The translations under genes and the position numbers were made by a program. A stretch of 64,000 nucleotides of DNA, from assembly GCF_000278215.1 (NCBI RefSeq), contig NZ_JH725068.1, positions 84,337 to 148,336 on the forward strand, given 5' to 3'. The notes below the pieces were generated by a model that did not search any database, was not told where the DNA came from, and saw only the letters and a list, made by a program, of their open reading frames with translations. The stretch is from Bartonella rattimassiliensis 15908. Lineage in GTDB: Bacteria > Pseudomonadota > Alphaproteobacteria > Rhizobiales > Rhizobiaceae. Positions 45,330 through 57,293 of this stretch are shown in pieces (the first letter of the stretch is position 1; every line of letters starts with the position of its first letter).

Positions 45330-46886
45330 TTATTCCCATTCAATGGTACCAGGAGGCTTTGAGGTTACATCATAGACAACACGATTAATTCCTCTAACTT
45401 CGTTAATAATACGTGCTGCTGTCTTACTTAAAAATGCCATATCATAGGGATAAAAATCAGCAGTCATTCCATCTACAGATGTGACAGCACGAAGAGCACA
45501 AACAAATTCATAAGTACGACCATCCCCCATAACACCAACGGTTTGAACGGGAAGAAGAATAGCAAAAGCTTGCCAAATTTCATCATAAAGACCAGCCTTA
45601 CGGATTTCCTCAAGATAAATGGCATCTGCTTCACGTAAAATTTCTAATTTTTCACGTGTTACAGCACCTGGACACCGAATTGCAAGACCAGGACCTGGAA
45701 AAGGATGACGACCAATAAACTGCTCCGGCAACCCTAACTCTCGTCCTAAAGAGCGAACCTCATCCTTAAAAAGCTCACGCAACGGTTCTACAAGTTTCAT
45801 ATTCATCTGTTCTGGTAACCCGCCCACATTATGATGGCTTTTAATGGTTATCGATTCACCAATAGCCGATACACTCTCAATAACATCTGGATAAAGTGTT
45901 CCTTGTGCTAAAAACTCTGCACCTCCTATTTTTTTCGTCTCTCTTTCAAAAACATCAATAAAAAGGCAACCAATTATTTTGCGTTTTTTTTCTGGATCTG
46001 TCTCACCTTCTAAAGCATGAAGAAATATATCAGCAGCATTAACGTGAATCAGCTCTATGTTATAGTGATCGCGGAATAATGTAAGAACTTCCTGAGCTTC
46101 ATTCTTACGCATTAATCCATGATCAACCAAAATGCATGTCAATTGATCTCCTATGGCTTCATGAAGGAGCACCGCTACAACAGATGAATCTACTCCCCCT
46201 GAAAGACCACAAATCACACGACTTTTCCCAACTTTTTGTCGTATTGTCGCAATTGCCTGCTCACGATAAGAGGCCATTGACCAATTGCTTTTAATAGCAG
46301 AGATTTTATAAATAAAATTTTGCAAAAGTTTTGTACCATCCGGTGTATGGATAACTTCAGGATGAAACTGTACCGCATAAAAATGTCTTTTTTCATCTGC
46401 AATAGCCGCATAGGGAGCACCTTTTGAGGTGCCTATGACACGAAAACCTTCTGGTAAAGCTGCCACACGATCACCATGACTCATCCATACTTGATAACAA
46501 GAACCTTTTTCCCATACTCCATCAAAAAGTGCACTCTCTTCTTGCACTTCCAAAAAAGCGCGCCCAAATTCACGCTCATGTCCTGCTTCAACCTTCCCTC
46601 CAAGCTGAACACACATGACTTGTTCGCCGTAGCAAATACCAAGAACAGGAATACCAGATTCAAAAATTTCCATTGGAGCACGTGGTGAATCTTCATCTAT
46701 AACGGAATAAGGACTACCTGATAAAATAACAGCTTTAGGATTTATGCGACGCACAGCATCTAAAGCCAATTGAAAAGGAACAATTTCACAATATACCCCC
46801 ATTGCTCGCACCCGTCGTGCAACAAGTTGTGTTACTTGTGAACCAAAGTCAATAATAAGGATAGTGTCTGGATATGATATGTTCAT
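45330..46886 (-). CDS. guaA: GMP synthase (glutamine-hydrolysing)
   Basis: Converts XMP to GMP using glutamine and ATP. 518 residues from ATG 46886 ([17 protein letters not shown]); the open frame runs 22 codons further up without family similarity. The class I glutamine amidotransferase domain has GICYGEQ and VQFHPEV; the ATP pyrophosphatase domain has [11 protein letters not shown]; the C-terminal dimerisation domain ends in [11 protein letters not shown]. guaB lies nearby in the same direction but separated by rsmB. Confidence 0.97.
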   Translation of the reverse strand: MNISYPDTILIIDFGSQVTQLVARRVRAMGVYCEIVPFQLALDAVRRINPKAVILSGSPYSVIDEDSPRAPMEIFESGIPVLGICYGEQVMCVQLGGKVEAGHEREFGRAFLEVQEESALFDGVWEKGSCYQVWMSHGDRVAALPEGFRVIGTSKGAPYAAIADEKRHFYAVQFHPEVIHTPDGTKLLQNFIYKISAIKSNWSMASYREQAIATIRQKVGKSRVICGLSGGVDSSVVAVLLHEAIGDQLTCILVDHGLMRKNEAQEVLTLFRDHYNIELIHVNAADIFLHALEGETDPEKKRKIIGCLFIDVFERETKKIGGAEFLAQGTLYPDVIESVSAIGESITIKSHHNVGGLPEQMNMKLVEPLRELFKDEVRSLGRELGLPEQFIGRHPFPGPGLAIRCPGAVTREKLEILREADAIYLEEIRKAGLYDEIWQAFAILLPVQTVGVMGDGRTYEFVCALRAVTSVDGMTADFYPYDMAFLSKTAARIINEVRGINRVVYDVTSKPPGTIEWE

Positions 46887-47018
46887 AGAAAACCAATCAA
46901 CAATTGTAAAAAAGAATTTATGAGAGTTATGATTCAATCTTTCTCTTTGCACAAGACTGTTTTCTTAGGAAAAAGATTATTCTCGTAAAATTTATGATAA
47001 AAAATGCAAAAATATGAA

Positions 47019-48305
47019 TTAATGTTTTTTTTGCAACACAGATAAAAAGAAACCATCTGTTTGTGTTGTTGCGGGCGATAAAGTCAGTCCATAATTTGAA
47101 AAGACTGGTTGCATAGGAGAAAAACTAAAATGTTTCTGCCAAAGTGCCGATATATCTATAGGATAAAAATGAGAATACCGTTGAAGAAAATGGGAAATTT
47201 GTTCCTCATTTTCATCTACAAGAAGAGAACAGGTAATATAGACTAAGCGCCCATTCGGCTTAAGATAATCTATCGCTTCATTCAAAATAACCCTCTGTTC
47301 TTTTTGGCGTTGTCTGACCTGCTCTAATGTTAAACGCCATTTCGCATCTGGACGACGACGCCATGTTCCTGTCCCACTACAGGGTGCATCGAGTAGAATT
47401 CTATCCATCTGGCCTATTAATGGCTTCAATTCTTCTCTTTGCGCTCGTATTTGTACATTGCGAACACCAGCACGTCGAAGACGATCAAAAATAGGGGCTA
47501 GGCGCCCTTTATCAGAATCATAAGCATAAATTTGCCCACGATTGTCCATATCGGAAGCTAAAGCTAAAGTCTTTCCACCAGCTCCTGCGCAATAATCCAA
47601 TACTTGCATACTTTCTTGTGCTTCCACAAGATGAGCAACAATTTGAGATCCTAAATCCTGTATTTCAAAGTGCCCTTTTTGAAAAGCTATTTCCGCTTGA
47701 ACATTGGGATGGCGATCAAATTTTTTAATCGGGGCAACTCTTAAAGCTTGCCGAAACCATGGAAAAGACTGAAGTTTGGTCTTTGCTAACTCTTTCAGCA
47801 CCTTTTCTGGTGTTGCCTTTAGACTATTCACCCGTAAATCTAAAGAAGGACGCGTTGCTAACGCAGCAGCTTCAGTGATCCAATTATCACCAAATAAAGG
47901 ACAAAGATGTGCTTGACACCATTGAGGAATATCACCGCGAATATAGTCTGGAGCATCCACTAATCGCCTCTTTTGCCACGATTGGCGCTGTTTATCTGCT
48001 AATAACTGCGGAGCAAAACGATCTCCTTCTAACGCACTGTCAATTTGCTCCAATGTCATTTTTCCAGTATCTAATAAGGTAGCAAAAACAATATCCCGAA
48101 CATCATCACTCTCCATACGCCATTGTAAAGAATATCGTCGTCTTAAAACATCATAAACGATTGTACCAATAGCTGCACGATCACCTGCTCCAGCAAAGCG
48201 ATGAGAAAGCCCCCAATCCTTTAAAGTTTCTCCTACTGGGCGATGCCTCATTTCTATCTCTTTGAGAACATCTATTGCTGCTTGCAACCGCCCACCTAAT
48301 CGCAT
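47019..48305 (-). CDS. RsmB/NOP-family 16S rRNA (cytosine-C5) methyltransferase
   Basis: An RNA m5C methyltransferase of 428 residues. It has the N-terminal NusB-like domain, the SAM site VLDYCAGAGGKTLALASDM, the PC motif LLDAPCSGTGTWRRRPDAKW and the catalytic Cys motif VYITCSLLVDENEEQ. Both motif cysteines are present, so it should be active. It is best placed with RsmB, but other members of the family cannot be excluded. It starts at an ATG at 48305 with AGGAG nearby. Confidence 0.87.
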   Translation of the reverse strand: MRLGGRLQAAIDVLKEIEMRHRPVGETLKDWGLSHRFAGAGDRAAIGTIVYDVLRRRYSLQWRMESDDVRDIVFATLLDTGKMTLEQIDSALEGDRFAPQLLADKQRQSWQKRRLVDAPDYIRGDIPQWCQAHLCPLFGDNWITEAAALATRPSLDLRVNSLKATPEKVLKELAKTKLQSFPWFRQALRVAPIKKFDRHPNVQAEIAFQKGHFEIQDLGSQIVAHLVEAQESMQVLDYCAGAGGKTLALASDMDNRGQIYAYDSDKGRLAPIFDRLRRAGVRNVQIRAQREELKPLIGQMDRILLDAPCSGTGTWRRRPDAKWRLTLEQVRQRQKEQRVILNEAIDYLKPNGRLVYITCSLLVDENEEQISHFLQRYSHFYPIDISALWQKHFSFSPMQPVFSNYGLTLSPATTQTDGFFLSVLQKKH

Positions 48306-48801
48306 TCATTTCTCCTATTAAAATAATATTATCTTATTACTGCCAATGAAACCTGTTCAAAGCTACCAAAAATTTACATTCACTTTTAAAATAATCTGAG
48401 TATATTCTTTATAAGATCCAATTTAATGTATCTAGATTTTTTCTTTCATTTTCTGTCCATTGGCTTTTTATCTTTCTAAAATACATGAAATCCTTTTACA
48501 CTAAAAGATACGCTATCATCCATAAATAACCTCTTTCCGCCATGCATTAAAAAAACAAACTCTTTAATTATTGTATAAAATGGAATTTTATCGACTTATA
48601 TAAACAACAGGAAAAATTAAATCTCTTCCATTTTAAAAATGTTATCCCTCCGAAAAAATAGAAAAAGCTTCTAATAAGATGAGACAGGATCATCTTATTC
48701 TCAACAAAAAATTAACTTTTTAGAAAATGCTTGGAACCACTATTTGGCATGGCCGTTTTTATTACACTGGCAACTGCCAGACAATTTAAAAGGAGAAAAT
48801 A
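48306..48801. other. AT-rich intergenic region
   Basis: About 500 bases between the start of the rsmB-like gene and the small basic ORF. No gene, tRNA or clear signal was seen apart from the SD of the small ORF at its right end. Confidence 0.45.
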
Positions 48802-48948
48802 ATGACTTATAATAATGGAAAAACAACTTCATCTAAAAGCCGTCATAATACAATGCCCTCAAACAATGGAAAGAAATCCGTCCAAAGTGATCAGACAAAC
48901 ACTCGCCAACGTGCGTCAAAGACGGAACGCAAGACAACAAAAGGTTAA
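48802..48948 (+). CDS. Small basic hypothetical protein, 48 residues
   Basis: A short ORF with an excellent SD (AAAAGGAGAAAATA then ATG) and a strong terminator downstream, which argues that it is expressed. The product starts MTYNNGKTTSSKSRHN and is rich in Lys, Arg, Thr, Ser, Asn and Gln, has no hydrophobic segment and no Cys, and is probably disordered. I do not recognise the family. A role in nucleic-acid binding is only suggested by charge. It is the only plus-strand gene between rsmB and guaB. Confidence 0.55.
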   Translation: MTYNNGKTTSSKSRHNTMPSNNGKKSVQSDQTNTRQRASKTERKTTKG

Positions 48949-48986
48949 TTCTAACTTTATATAATTCATCTTACATAGCCTTAACA

Positions 48987-49019
48987 GAAAGAATTAGAGT
49001 TTTGACCTCTAATTCTTTC
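48987..49019. terminator. Strong hairpin between the small ORF and guaB
   Basis: A 13-bp perfect stem (GAAAGAATTAGAG / CTCTAATTCTTTC) with a 7-base loop. It could end transcription of the small ORF (+) and of guaB (-), which converge on it. Confidence 0.7.
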
Positions 49020-49123
49020 CTTCAGATATTATTACCCAAATCACAGATAGAAAAAAGATCAGTCCCTCTTCTTTGTTTGTAGGAGATTAGATATATGCGA
49101 TCTGACGCCAAGCTCTTACTCCT

Positions 49124-50647
<1,524 letters not shown>

Positions 50648-50782
50648 TTATAATAAAACACCGCAAGGAGCTTTAAAATACAACTGCGGTTCTCATACAT
50701 GGTAGATTGGCAAAAAATTATGCCATGCTACAAACAAAATGAAAAGAAAAATAAATATTTTTTAAGTGTACTTAATAAAAAT

Positions 50783-52354
50783 TTATAATTGTGATTCAAT
50801 TGGCAACCAACTTATTATTTTTGCAAAGACACGACGCCAAAAATTGCTTTCTGGTTCATAATCAATGCTATACTTTTTTTTATTTTCAATAAAATCCCAA
50901 TAAATACGATCATTATCACCAAGGCGAAGATGATAACTCATTTCCTCCGTTGTTTCTTCAGAAAACAACAAATCTAACCTTGCTGTAATGGGAGCACATT
51001 CAAAAAGAATACCCATCTCGGTATTTAATGCTGCCGATCTAGGATCAAAGTTTAAAGATCCAATAAAAGCTGTTTTACGATCAACTAAAAAAGCTTTAGT
51101 ATGTAAACTTGCCTTACTCGATCGAAACAACCGTAACCCATGGGTGTTGCCTTCCGCTTTTAATTCATAAAGCTTAACACCACTTTTCAACAGCGCCTTA
51201 CGATACAATACATAACCACCATGCACCAATGCTACATCGGTAGCCGCTAAGGAATTCGTAAGAATTTTGACATCAACACCTTTTGAAACCAAATCACTAA
51301 AATTCTGCGCACCAACCTTACCAGGAACAAAATAAGGGGACGTAATTTGAACCGTTTTTTGAGCGTTACCAATAACCTTTGAGAGCACCTTCATAAGCCA
51401 ATTGCTTGCTTCTTTGCGCAATGCTTTTTCTGGAGGATCAGAAAGAACAACAACTTTATCTGCTAAAAATAACCGCTTTCCTGTTTGGATAAAACAATCA
51501 AAGTTAATGTGCTCTTTGACATAATTTAAATAAACTCTTGCAACTTTCGAATCCCGAAACTGTCGTAATTTATCTTTCCAATAGCTAAGATCACTTGCAC
51601 TTTTAGGAACAACCAAAGTATGAATTGGCAAAACAACAGAACTGTTCCAAAAATCATCAAAGATACTTTCCACCTTTTTGACAGAGGGACCAATTAACAT
51701 CAAATCCAAATCTCGAAAATGGGATTCTTCACCAGCATCAAAATAAGAATCTGCAAGATTACGCCCTCCTACAAAAGCAACCCGACCATCAACAATAAAA
51801 GCTTTATTATGCATTCTGCGTGTGACCATAATTGCCCGCAATATAATTTCTAAACCACGGCGTAACCCTCCTTTACGCGATAGACCTGGATTAAACATTC
51901 TTACCTCAATATAAGGATGTTTATCGAGCGCAATATAAGCTGGATCACGTGCCTGAGCGTTAATATCATCCAAAAGAAGCCGTACCCGAACACCCCGATC
52001 AGCTGCCTCAACTATTTCACTTAATAATAGACGCCCTGTTAAATCATCATCCCAAATATAATACATCAGATCAAGGCTACGCCCAGCCTCTGCAGCCCCT
52101 ACCGCACGTACACAAAATGCATCCAAATTACTGATGATGAGGGATAGGGCATCTTTATCAACCCCTAATCCATTTTCTTCTTCAGCTAATTGACTAACGA
52201 TACGATCAAGCTTAGTTTCATCTTTCTGAATAGGCAATGCATATGAACACTGCCCCCTAGCACTTTTCATAAAACGCCCATATGTATAGATTGCCAACAT
52301 AGATGCAATAAAAAAAAAGAGGACAAAACCAATAATAATCTGTAAAAGAGTCAA
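50783..52354 (-). CDS. Phospholipase D/cardiolipin synthase family membrane protein
   Basis: A 523-residue protein with one N-terminal membrane segment (IIIGFVLFFFIASMLAIY) and two HKD motifs: HNKAFIVDGRVAFVGGRN and HTKAFLVDRKTAFIGSLNFD. This arrangement fits ClsC-type cardiolipin synthases or other PLD-superfamily phosphatidyltransferases. YYIWDDDLTGRLLL and VRLLLDD are typical of the group. The start is TTG at 52354 and no in-frame ATG precedes the membrane segment. Envelope lipid synthesis is the likely role, but phospholipase activity is possible. Confidence 0.85.
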   Translation of the reverse strand: MTLLQIIIGFVLFFFIASMLAIYTYGRFMKSARGQCSYALPIQKDETKLDRIVSQLAEEENGLGVDKDALSLIISNLDAFCVRAVGAAEAGRSLDLMYYIWDDDLTGRLLLSEIVEAADRGVRVRLLLDDINAQARDPAYIALDKHPYIEVRMFNPGLSRKGGLRRGLEIILRAIMVTRRMHNKAFIVDGRVAFVGGRNLADSYFDAGEESHFRDLDLMLIGPSVKKVESIFDDFWNSSVVLPIHTLVVPKSASDLSYWKDKLRQFRDSKVARVYLNYVKEHINFDCFIQTGKRLFLADKVVVLSDPPEKALRKEASNWLMKVLSKVIGNAQKTVQITSPYFVPGKVGAQNFSDLVSKGVDVKILTNSLAATDVALVHGGYVLYRKALLKSGVKLYELKAEGNTHGLRLFRSSKASLHTKAFLVDRKTAFIGSLNFDPRSAALNTEMGILFECAPITARLDLLFSEETTEEMSYHLRLGDNDRIYWDFIENKKKYSIDYEPESNFWRRVFAKIISWLPIESQL

Positions 52355-52809
52355 AGAGGATAAACTTTCTATGTTTATTTTAAACTATTGAATCACCAGT
52401 GATACAAACAATAATACTGAAACTAATCATTCAACAATGCTAAAACTAATTATTTTATTTAATCGTTTAGCAGATAAAATGCCACTTTTTGCTTAAGCAA
52501 TAGTATAAATTAATATCCATAATGAAAAAATTTTAGCTGCAATACTTAAAAATTTAATTTAAAATCTTTAAAAATGCCTCTCAAATTTAATAAATATAAA
52601 CTTAAATAATAAACTGTTAAATCGAAACAAATAATAAAACAATCAAATAAAATTTATGCTTGATTTAAACCTACAACATGATCCTCAATACATAAACTTT
52701 ACAATAAATGATCGTTTTATTAAGTTTTCCCCTCTTTGGACTTTATCATAAAGCCCTTTCTATTTTTTTGAAAGTCATGCTTTTCATGAAAAAAGATTGG
52801 TTATGAACC
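52355..52809. other. Very AT-rich intergenic region
   Basis: About 450 bases between the regulator gene's end and the PLD-gene start. Nothing recognisable was seen. Confidence 0.45.
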
Positions 52810-54195
52810 TTACTTTCGTTCTTGATTTCTGACTGCTCTCAATTCTTCCATTTTTCTATAAAGTGTAGAACGACCGATATGAAGGCGGCGCGCAATCTCA
52901 CTCATATGTCCTTTATAATGTTTAATTGCTTTCTCGATAATATCATGTTCCATCTCTGCAAAAGTACGCACATGTCCATCTGCATTCAAAAATTGTAAAG
53001 ACTCTCGTTCATTATTTTCTTGCATATTGCCTTCAATGATATTGGGAACATTCATTAATGAGCTTCCCATTAATTGGGGAAAATCTCGAACAGTTAATAA
53101 TGGCCCTTCACTGAGTAAAATCGCACGAAATAAAAAATTTTCAAGCTCATTTCTATTACCAGGCCAATCATACTGCATAAGCAAGGAAAGAGCCGATCCT
53201 GCTAAACCATGAACATGTGATCGTCCTGTTTCTGCTATAATGCGATTAATCAAATATTGAGTGATCTCTGGAAAATCATCCCTTAATTCTCGTAAAGCAG
53301 GAACGCTAATAGACAAATGAGAAAATTGTTCAAATAAACTATGTAAAAAGAAGTTTTCTTTAACCAGGTCCTTTAAACGCGATGTTGAAATAGCAATGAT
53401 CCGAAAAGGAAAAAGCTCTCCTTTTGTATCCCTTTCCCTTTCTTTAAGATAATGAGCAAACCGTTTTTGCTGTATGGGTTCAAGCCGATCAATATCACAA
53501 AGGCAAAGTGTTCCTTTTTCAAGCGAAGAAACCAATGGTAGAAATTCTTTAAACCACTGCTGATTTTCTTCTTCTGGATCAATGATGGCTGAACATTGAA
53601 AGCGAATAAAAACGCCCTCCGAGAATAAACCCTCATGATGAATAATCCGAGCTAATGTCTCACGTCCTGTTCCAACTTCACCCTCTATCAAAAGATTTTG
53701 TAAAGAAGTCGCTGCTTTTCTTGATTGCTCTAAAACTATCTGCATAGCTCTACTTTTTATGCAAAGGTCAGAAAAACGTAAATGATTCTCTTTTTTTCGC
53801 CGAATAGCTCGCACCTCATGCTCCAAGGCAGAAATAAGAGCAAGAATATCCAAAGTAACTCTTACTCGTAATAATGTTACTGGTTGAATCCAATAATCAA
53901 TAGCCCCAGCGGCTAAAGCTCTCTGAAGTAAAGTCTGATTCTCCTGTTGTGCTATAACAATAATAGGAACAGAAACACCAGCAACTCTAATCATTTTAAT
54001 CAAATCACTTACACTCAAATCACTCATCACGATATCAAGGAGTGCAAGCACAATGTTTTTACGCCTGTGTAAAAGATCAATCGTACGGAAACCATTTTCT
54101 GCTTCAATGACACGATAACCAAAACCGCGAAGCATAGCAGAAAGCTCTATACGCCTTCCATAATCTTCACTCGCAACAAGAATGGGACCAACCAT
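52810..54195 (-). CDS. NtrC-type response regulator with degenerate receiver and AAA+ domains
   Basis: A 461-residue protein with a receiver domain (about 1-120), an NtrC-like AAA+ domain (about 145-370) and a Fis-type helix-turn-helix (HMSEIARRLHIGRSTLYRKM). Several key positions are altered. The receiver keeps the acceptor Asp (LLDIVMSD) but the conserved Lys is Gln (YWIQPV). Walker A is GEVGTGRE, with Arg for the catalytic Lys. Walker B reads LCLCDID in place of LFLDE. The GAFTGA loop that contacts sigma-54 is absent. It therefore probably acts as a DNA-binding regulator without sigma-54 activation. Its targets are unknown. Confidence 0.8.
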   Translation of the reverse strand: MVGPILVASEDYGRRIELSAMLRGFGYRVIEAENGFRTIDLLHRRKNIVLALLDIVMSDLSVSDLIKMIRVAGVSVPIIVIAQQENQTLLQRALAAGAIDYWIQPVTLLRVRVTLDILALISALEHEVRAIRRKKENHLRFSDLCIKSRAMQIVLEQSRKAATSLQNLLIEGEVGTGRETLARIIHHEGLFSEGVFIRFQCSAIIDPEEENQQWFKEFLPLVSSLEKGTLCLCDIDRLEPIQQKRFAHYLKERERDTKGELFPFRIIAISTSRLKDLVKENFFLHSLFEQFSHLSISVPALRELRDDFPEITQYLINRIIAETGRSHVHGLAGSALSLLMQYDWPGNRNELENFLFRAILLSEGPLLTVRDFPQLMGSSLMNVPNIIEGNMQENNERESLQFLNADGHVRTFAEMEHDIIEKAIKHYKGHMSEIARRLHIGRSTLYRKMEELRAVRNQERK

Positions 54196-54378
54196 AATGT
54201 CAATAATCTCCTTTGAGACTATTCAGCGGCTTAAGGTAAAAACTATTGTAAACCATAAAAAATATTTCACCTCTTGTATTTTGCTTATGAACCTCATCAA
54301 GCTGTTAATTAAATACAACATTAAGGCATTTTTTTCCATTTTTTTGCTTTTTCATTGATTTTCATCAAATTTTTCATA

Positions 54379-54408
54379 TTGACTCATAGTGTAATTTAAT
54401 AATGTTAT
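54379..54408 (+). promoter_or_regulatory. Candidate promoter of the Omp10-like lipoprotein gene
   Basis: TTGACT (54379-54384), 18-base spacer and TGTTAT (54403-54408), about 40 bases before the ATG. The surrounding sequence is AT-rich. Confidence 0.45.
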
Positions 54409-54449
54409 AAAAACTTGAGAGCAAAATAATCTAATATAGAGTGAAATAA

Positions 54450-54809
54450 ATGAAACATACTTATCATATTTTATGTCTTACAATCACCGCTTTGCTATTA
54501 AGTGCCTGTAACTTTTCACAACATTATAACCTCAATATGCCAACTGGAATTGATGGAAAATGGATCGATGAAAACGGTATTGTTTCTTCTTTCCACAATG
54601 GTGTTTTTGAAACGTATGCAGCAGATACAAAAGAAAAACTATCAGAAGGAGTGTATAATTATCTCAATGCTCAAAATATAGAAATTGAAATACGCTCTAT
54701 TCTCCGTGGAACAATCTCTAGAGTCAATTGCGCAATGTCATATGATGAAACACAACTTCTCTGCACCTCACACACAGGAACACAATTTTTTCTTAAGCGA
54801 AAGTTTTAA
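54450..54809 (+). CDS. Omp10-like outer-membrane lipoprotein
   Basis: A 119-residue lipoprotein. The signal peptide ends in the lipobox LLSAC, so the mature N-terminus is a lipidated Cys. The remainder (GIDGKWIDENGIVSSFHNGVF, SEGVYNYL, RSILRGTISRVNCAMS, read in parts) closely follows the pattern I know from Brucella Omp10 (GIEGSWVDPNGIASSFxxGxFET ... EGxYxY ... RGTxSKVNCA). Two Cys in the C-terminal half could form a disulfide. It is monocistronic. Function in the envelope is not well defined for the family. Confidence 0.82.
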   Translation: MKHTYHILCLTITALLLSACNFSQHYNLNMPTGIDGKWIDENGIVSSFHNGVFETYAADTKEKLSEGVYNYLNAQNIEIEIRSILRGTISRVNCAMSYDETQLLCTSHTGTQFFLKRKF

Positions 54810-55106
54810 ACAAAATATTTTAAACACAATATAAAGTCAAAAATCCTCTTAAGAAATAGAAAGAAGTACATACATTAAACAGGAGGTGGCTATTTCTCCT
54901 CCTGATAGAAAATCCTCTTTAAAATACGTAAAGAGACTAATACAATGCTTTATATGTAAAATTTTTTAAACATTATAAAATGTGTAAAATAATCATTTCC
55001 TTTTATGAAATATCCGCAAAGCTACTTTACAATCAAACTGTGACGTTGCATTATTTTCAAGCACTTTTAATCTAAAAGAACATTTTATTTGATAGAGAAC
55101 TTTAAT
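54810..55106. other. Intergenic region with hairpin and direct repeat
   Basis: CAGGAGG (54880-54886) and CCTCCTG (54898-54904) form a perfect 7-bp stem. The 11-base sequence AAAATCCTCTT occurs on both sides of it (54840-54850 and 54909-54919). No T-run follows the stem, so it is not a clear terminator. Confidence 0.4.
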
Positions 55107-56099
55107 CTAAGCGGCACCAATGCGCAACAAATCATGAAAATGAACAATCCCTACTGGCTTCTTATCTTCAACCACGAAAAATGCACCAATATGATGATCA
55201 TTAATAAAAGCTGTTGCTGCACCAACAAGTGTATTTGGCTTTACAACTTTAGGAGCTTTGGTCATCACCTCGTCAACATTAAATTTTGATAAATTAAAAT
55301 GAATGTTACGTGCAAGATCACCATCGGTCACAATTCCGATGAGTTCACCTTCTTGATTCACAACACCAACACAGCCAAAATGTTTTTTTACCAAAACATC
55401 CATAGCTTCAGTCATAGTTGTTCCCTGCATAACTAAAGGAATACTATCACCCTCATGCATAATATCACACACATATTTAAGGCTTGCACCAAGAGAACCA
55501 CCAGGATGATATATTTTGAAATCCGTTGCCGTAAAACCACGCATTTCTAAAAGAGAAACCGCTAATGCATCCCCCATTGCCAATTGCATAATTGTTGACG
55601 TTGTAGGAGCTAAACCATGAGGGCAAGCTTCTTCTATCTTTGGTAATAATAGAACAATATCAGCTTGTCGTCCTAACACAGAGTGCTCACTTGATGTCAT
55701 TGCAATAAGGGGGATACGAAAACGTGCAGCATAACTCATAATGCCACTTAACTCTTGCGTTTCACCAGACCATGATAAAGCAAGAATAACATCATCAGAT
55801 CCAATCATACCAAGATCACCATGATTGGCTTCTGCAGCATGAACAAAAAAGGCAGGCGTTCCAGTTGAAGCTAGAGTTGCTGCAATTTTTGTCCCTATAT
55901 GACCACTTTTCCCAAGGCCAGTAATAACCACATGTCCACGGGCATTTCTAATAGTTTGAACAGCCGTTTCAAAAGAAGAAGAAAGACTTCCAAGGAGGGC
56001 TACTTCAAGGGCTTTAAGTCCTTGCTTTTCACTCGCAAGTGTCTTAAGCGCCGATGCAACAGCACCTTGCAAAGCCAGATGAGGAGATGGTATTGTCAT
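55107..56099 (-). CDS. kdsD: Arabinose-5-phosphate isomerase (KdsD/KpsF)
   Basis: Makes arabinose 5-phosphate from ribulose 5-phosphate, the first step to Kdo for lipopolysaccharide. 330 residues: SIS domain (VVITGLGKSGHIGTKIAATLASTGTPAFFVHA in pieces, LALSWSGETQEL, HGLAPTTSTIMQLAMGDALA) then two CBS domains. Start ATG 56099; a TTG two codons upstream is in frame. It lies 39 bases after galU and is likely cotranscribed. Both serve envelope carbohydrate synthesis. Confidence 0.92.
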   Translation of the reverse strand: MTIPSPHLALQGAVASALKTLASEKQGLKALEVALLGSLSSSFETAVQTIRNARGHVVITGLGKSGHIGTKIAATLASTGTPAFFVHAAEANHGDLGMIGSDDVILALSWSGETQELSGIMSYAARFRIPLIAMTSSEHSVLGRQADIVLLLPKIEEACPHGLAPTTSTIMQLAMGDALAVSLLEMRGFTATDFKIYHPGGSLGASLKYVCDIMHEGDSIPLVMQGTTMTEAMDVLVKKHFGCVGVVNQEGELIGIVTDGDLARNIHFNLSKFNVDEVMTKAPKVVKPNTLVGAATAFINDHHIGAFFVVEDKKPVGIVHFHDLLRIGAA

Positions 56100-56138
56100 A
56101 ATCAAATTCGATCAATAAAATTAAATGGGAGATCTACA

Positions 56139-57029
56139 TCATTTTTCAACTTGAATAGTTTCCAGTAAATTTTTCAATGAGGCAGAAACGTAGCTGTGCA
56201 TATCAGCGCGTGCCAAAGAAAATGCAACATTAGCTTCAATAAAACCGGCTTTAGAACCGCAATCAAAAATGCGCCCCTCTAATTGCAAACCCCAAAAACC
56301 CTGTTCGTTTGAAAGCCGTATCATAGCATCTGTTAATTGAATTTCATTTCCTGCTCCTCGTTCTTGAGTGGAAAGAATATTAAAAATTTCTGGCTGTAAA
56401 ATATAACGTCCAATGATGTACAAATTTGACGGTGCCGTTCCTTGCACTGGTTTCTCTACCATTCTTGTAATTTCAAAACCATTTGCAATCTGTTTGCCTT
56501 TCCCAACAATACCATATTTATGGGTATCTATGGGATCGCACTCCTGAACTGCTATAATATTCCCCCCACCCACCTTTTCATAAAGGCTCATCATCTCAGA
56601 AAGGCACCCCTTTTTCGTTTGTATCAACATATCGGGTAATAACAAAGCAAAAGGTTCCTCTGCAACTAATTCACGCGCACACCAAAGAGCATGCCCTAAT
56701 CCCAAAGGTCGCTGTTGCCGTGTGAAGGAAGTTGTTCCTGGCAACAGCTGTAAACGGTATAAGTGCGCAAGATCTTCTTTCCTTCCACACTCAGCAAGCG
56801 TCGTATATAATTCAACTTGCGCATCAAAATAATCTTCAATAACTGCTTTGTTGCGTCCAGTCACAAAAATAAAATGCTCAATACCAGCCTCTCGTGCCTC
56901 ATCCACAACATATTGAATAACAGGTTTATCAACAACTGTTAGCATTTCTTTAGGAATCGTTTTTGTTGCAGGAAGAAAACGGGTACCAAGACCTGCAACA
57001 GGAAAGACTGCTTTTCGAATTTTACGCAC
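56139..57029 (-). CDS. galU: UTP-glucose-1-phosphate uridylyltransferase (GalU)
   Basis: Makes UDP-glucose for envelope polysaccharides. 296 residues with [22 protein letters not shown] and the active-site [15 protein letters not shown] at 57029 is preferred because GGAGG lies six bases before it; an ATG at 57053 would put the SD inside the coding sequence. [14 protein letters not shown] and the C-terminal [18 protein letters not shown] are also typical. Confidence 0.92.
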   Translation of the reverse strand: MRKIRKAVFPVAGLGTRFLPATKTIPKEMLTVVDKPVIQYVVDEAREAGIEHFIFVTGRNKAVIEDYFDAQVELYTTLAECGRKEDLAHLYRLQLLPGTTSFTRQQRPLGLGHALWCARELVAEEPFALLLPDMLIQTKKGCLSEMMSLYEKVGGGNIIAVQECDPIDTHKYGIVGKGKQIANGFEITRMVEKPVQGTAPSNLYIIGRYILQPEIFNILSTQERGAGNEIQLTDAMIRLSNEQGFWGLQLEGRIFDCGSKAGFIEANVAFSLARADMHSYVSASLKNLLETIQVEK

Positions 57030-57293
57030 ACTCACCCTCCTCAATGAATTCATATAACCTTTTTATTTATCACATGTTTTTACAAAATAGTAAAAAAGAT
57101 ATCTTATTATTTTGATTATCATCATAATAGGCAATCAAAAATGTAAAAAAGAAGATAGGAGAATTTATTGAAAGAATTAAAATGAATTTGTTCCAGTTTT
57201 CTCCTCTTCTTGATCATATTATTGATAAAACTAAATATACAATAAAGAAAGTTATTGCACATCTAATAAATTGAATATTAATGGGGATTTAAA

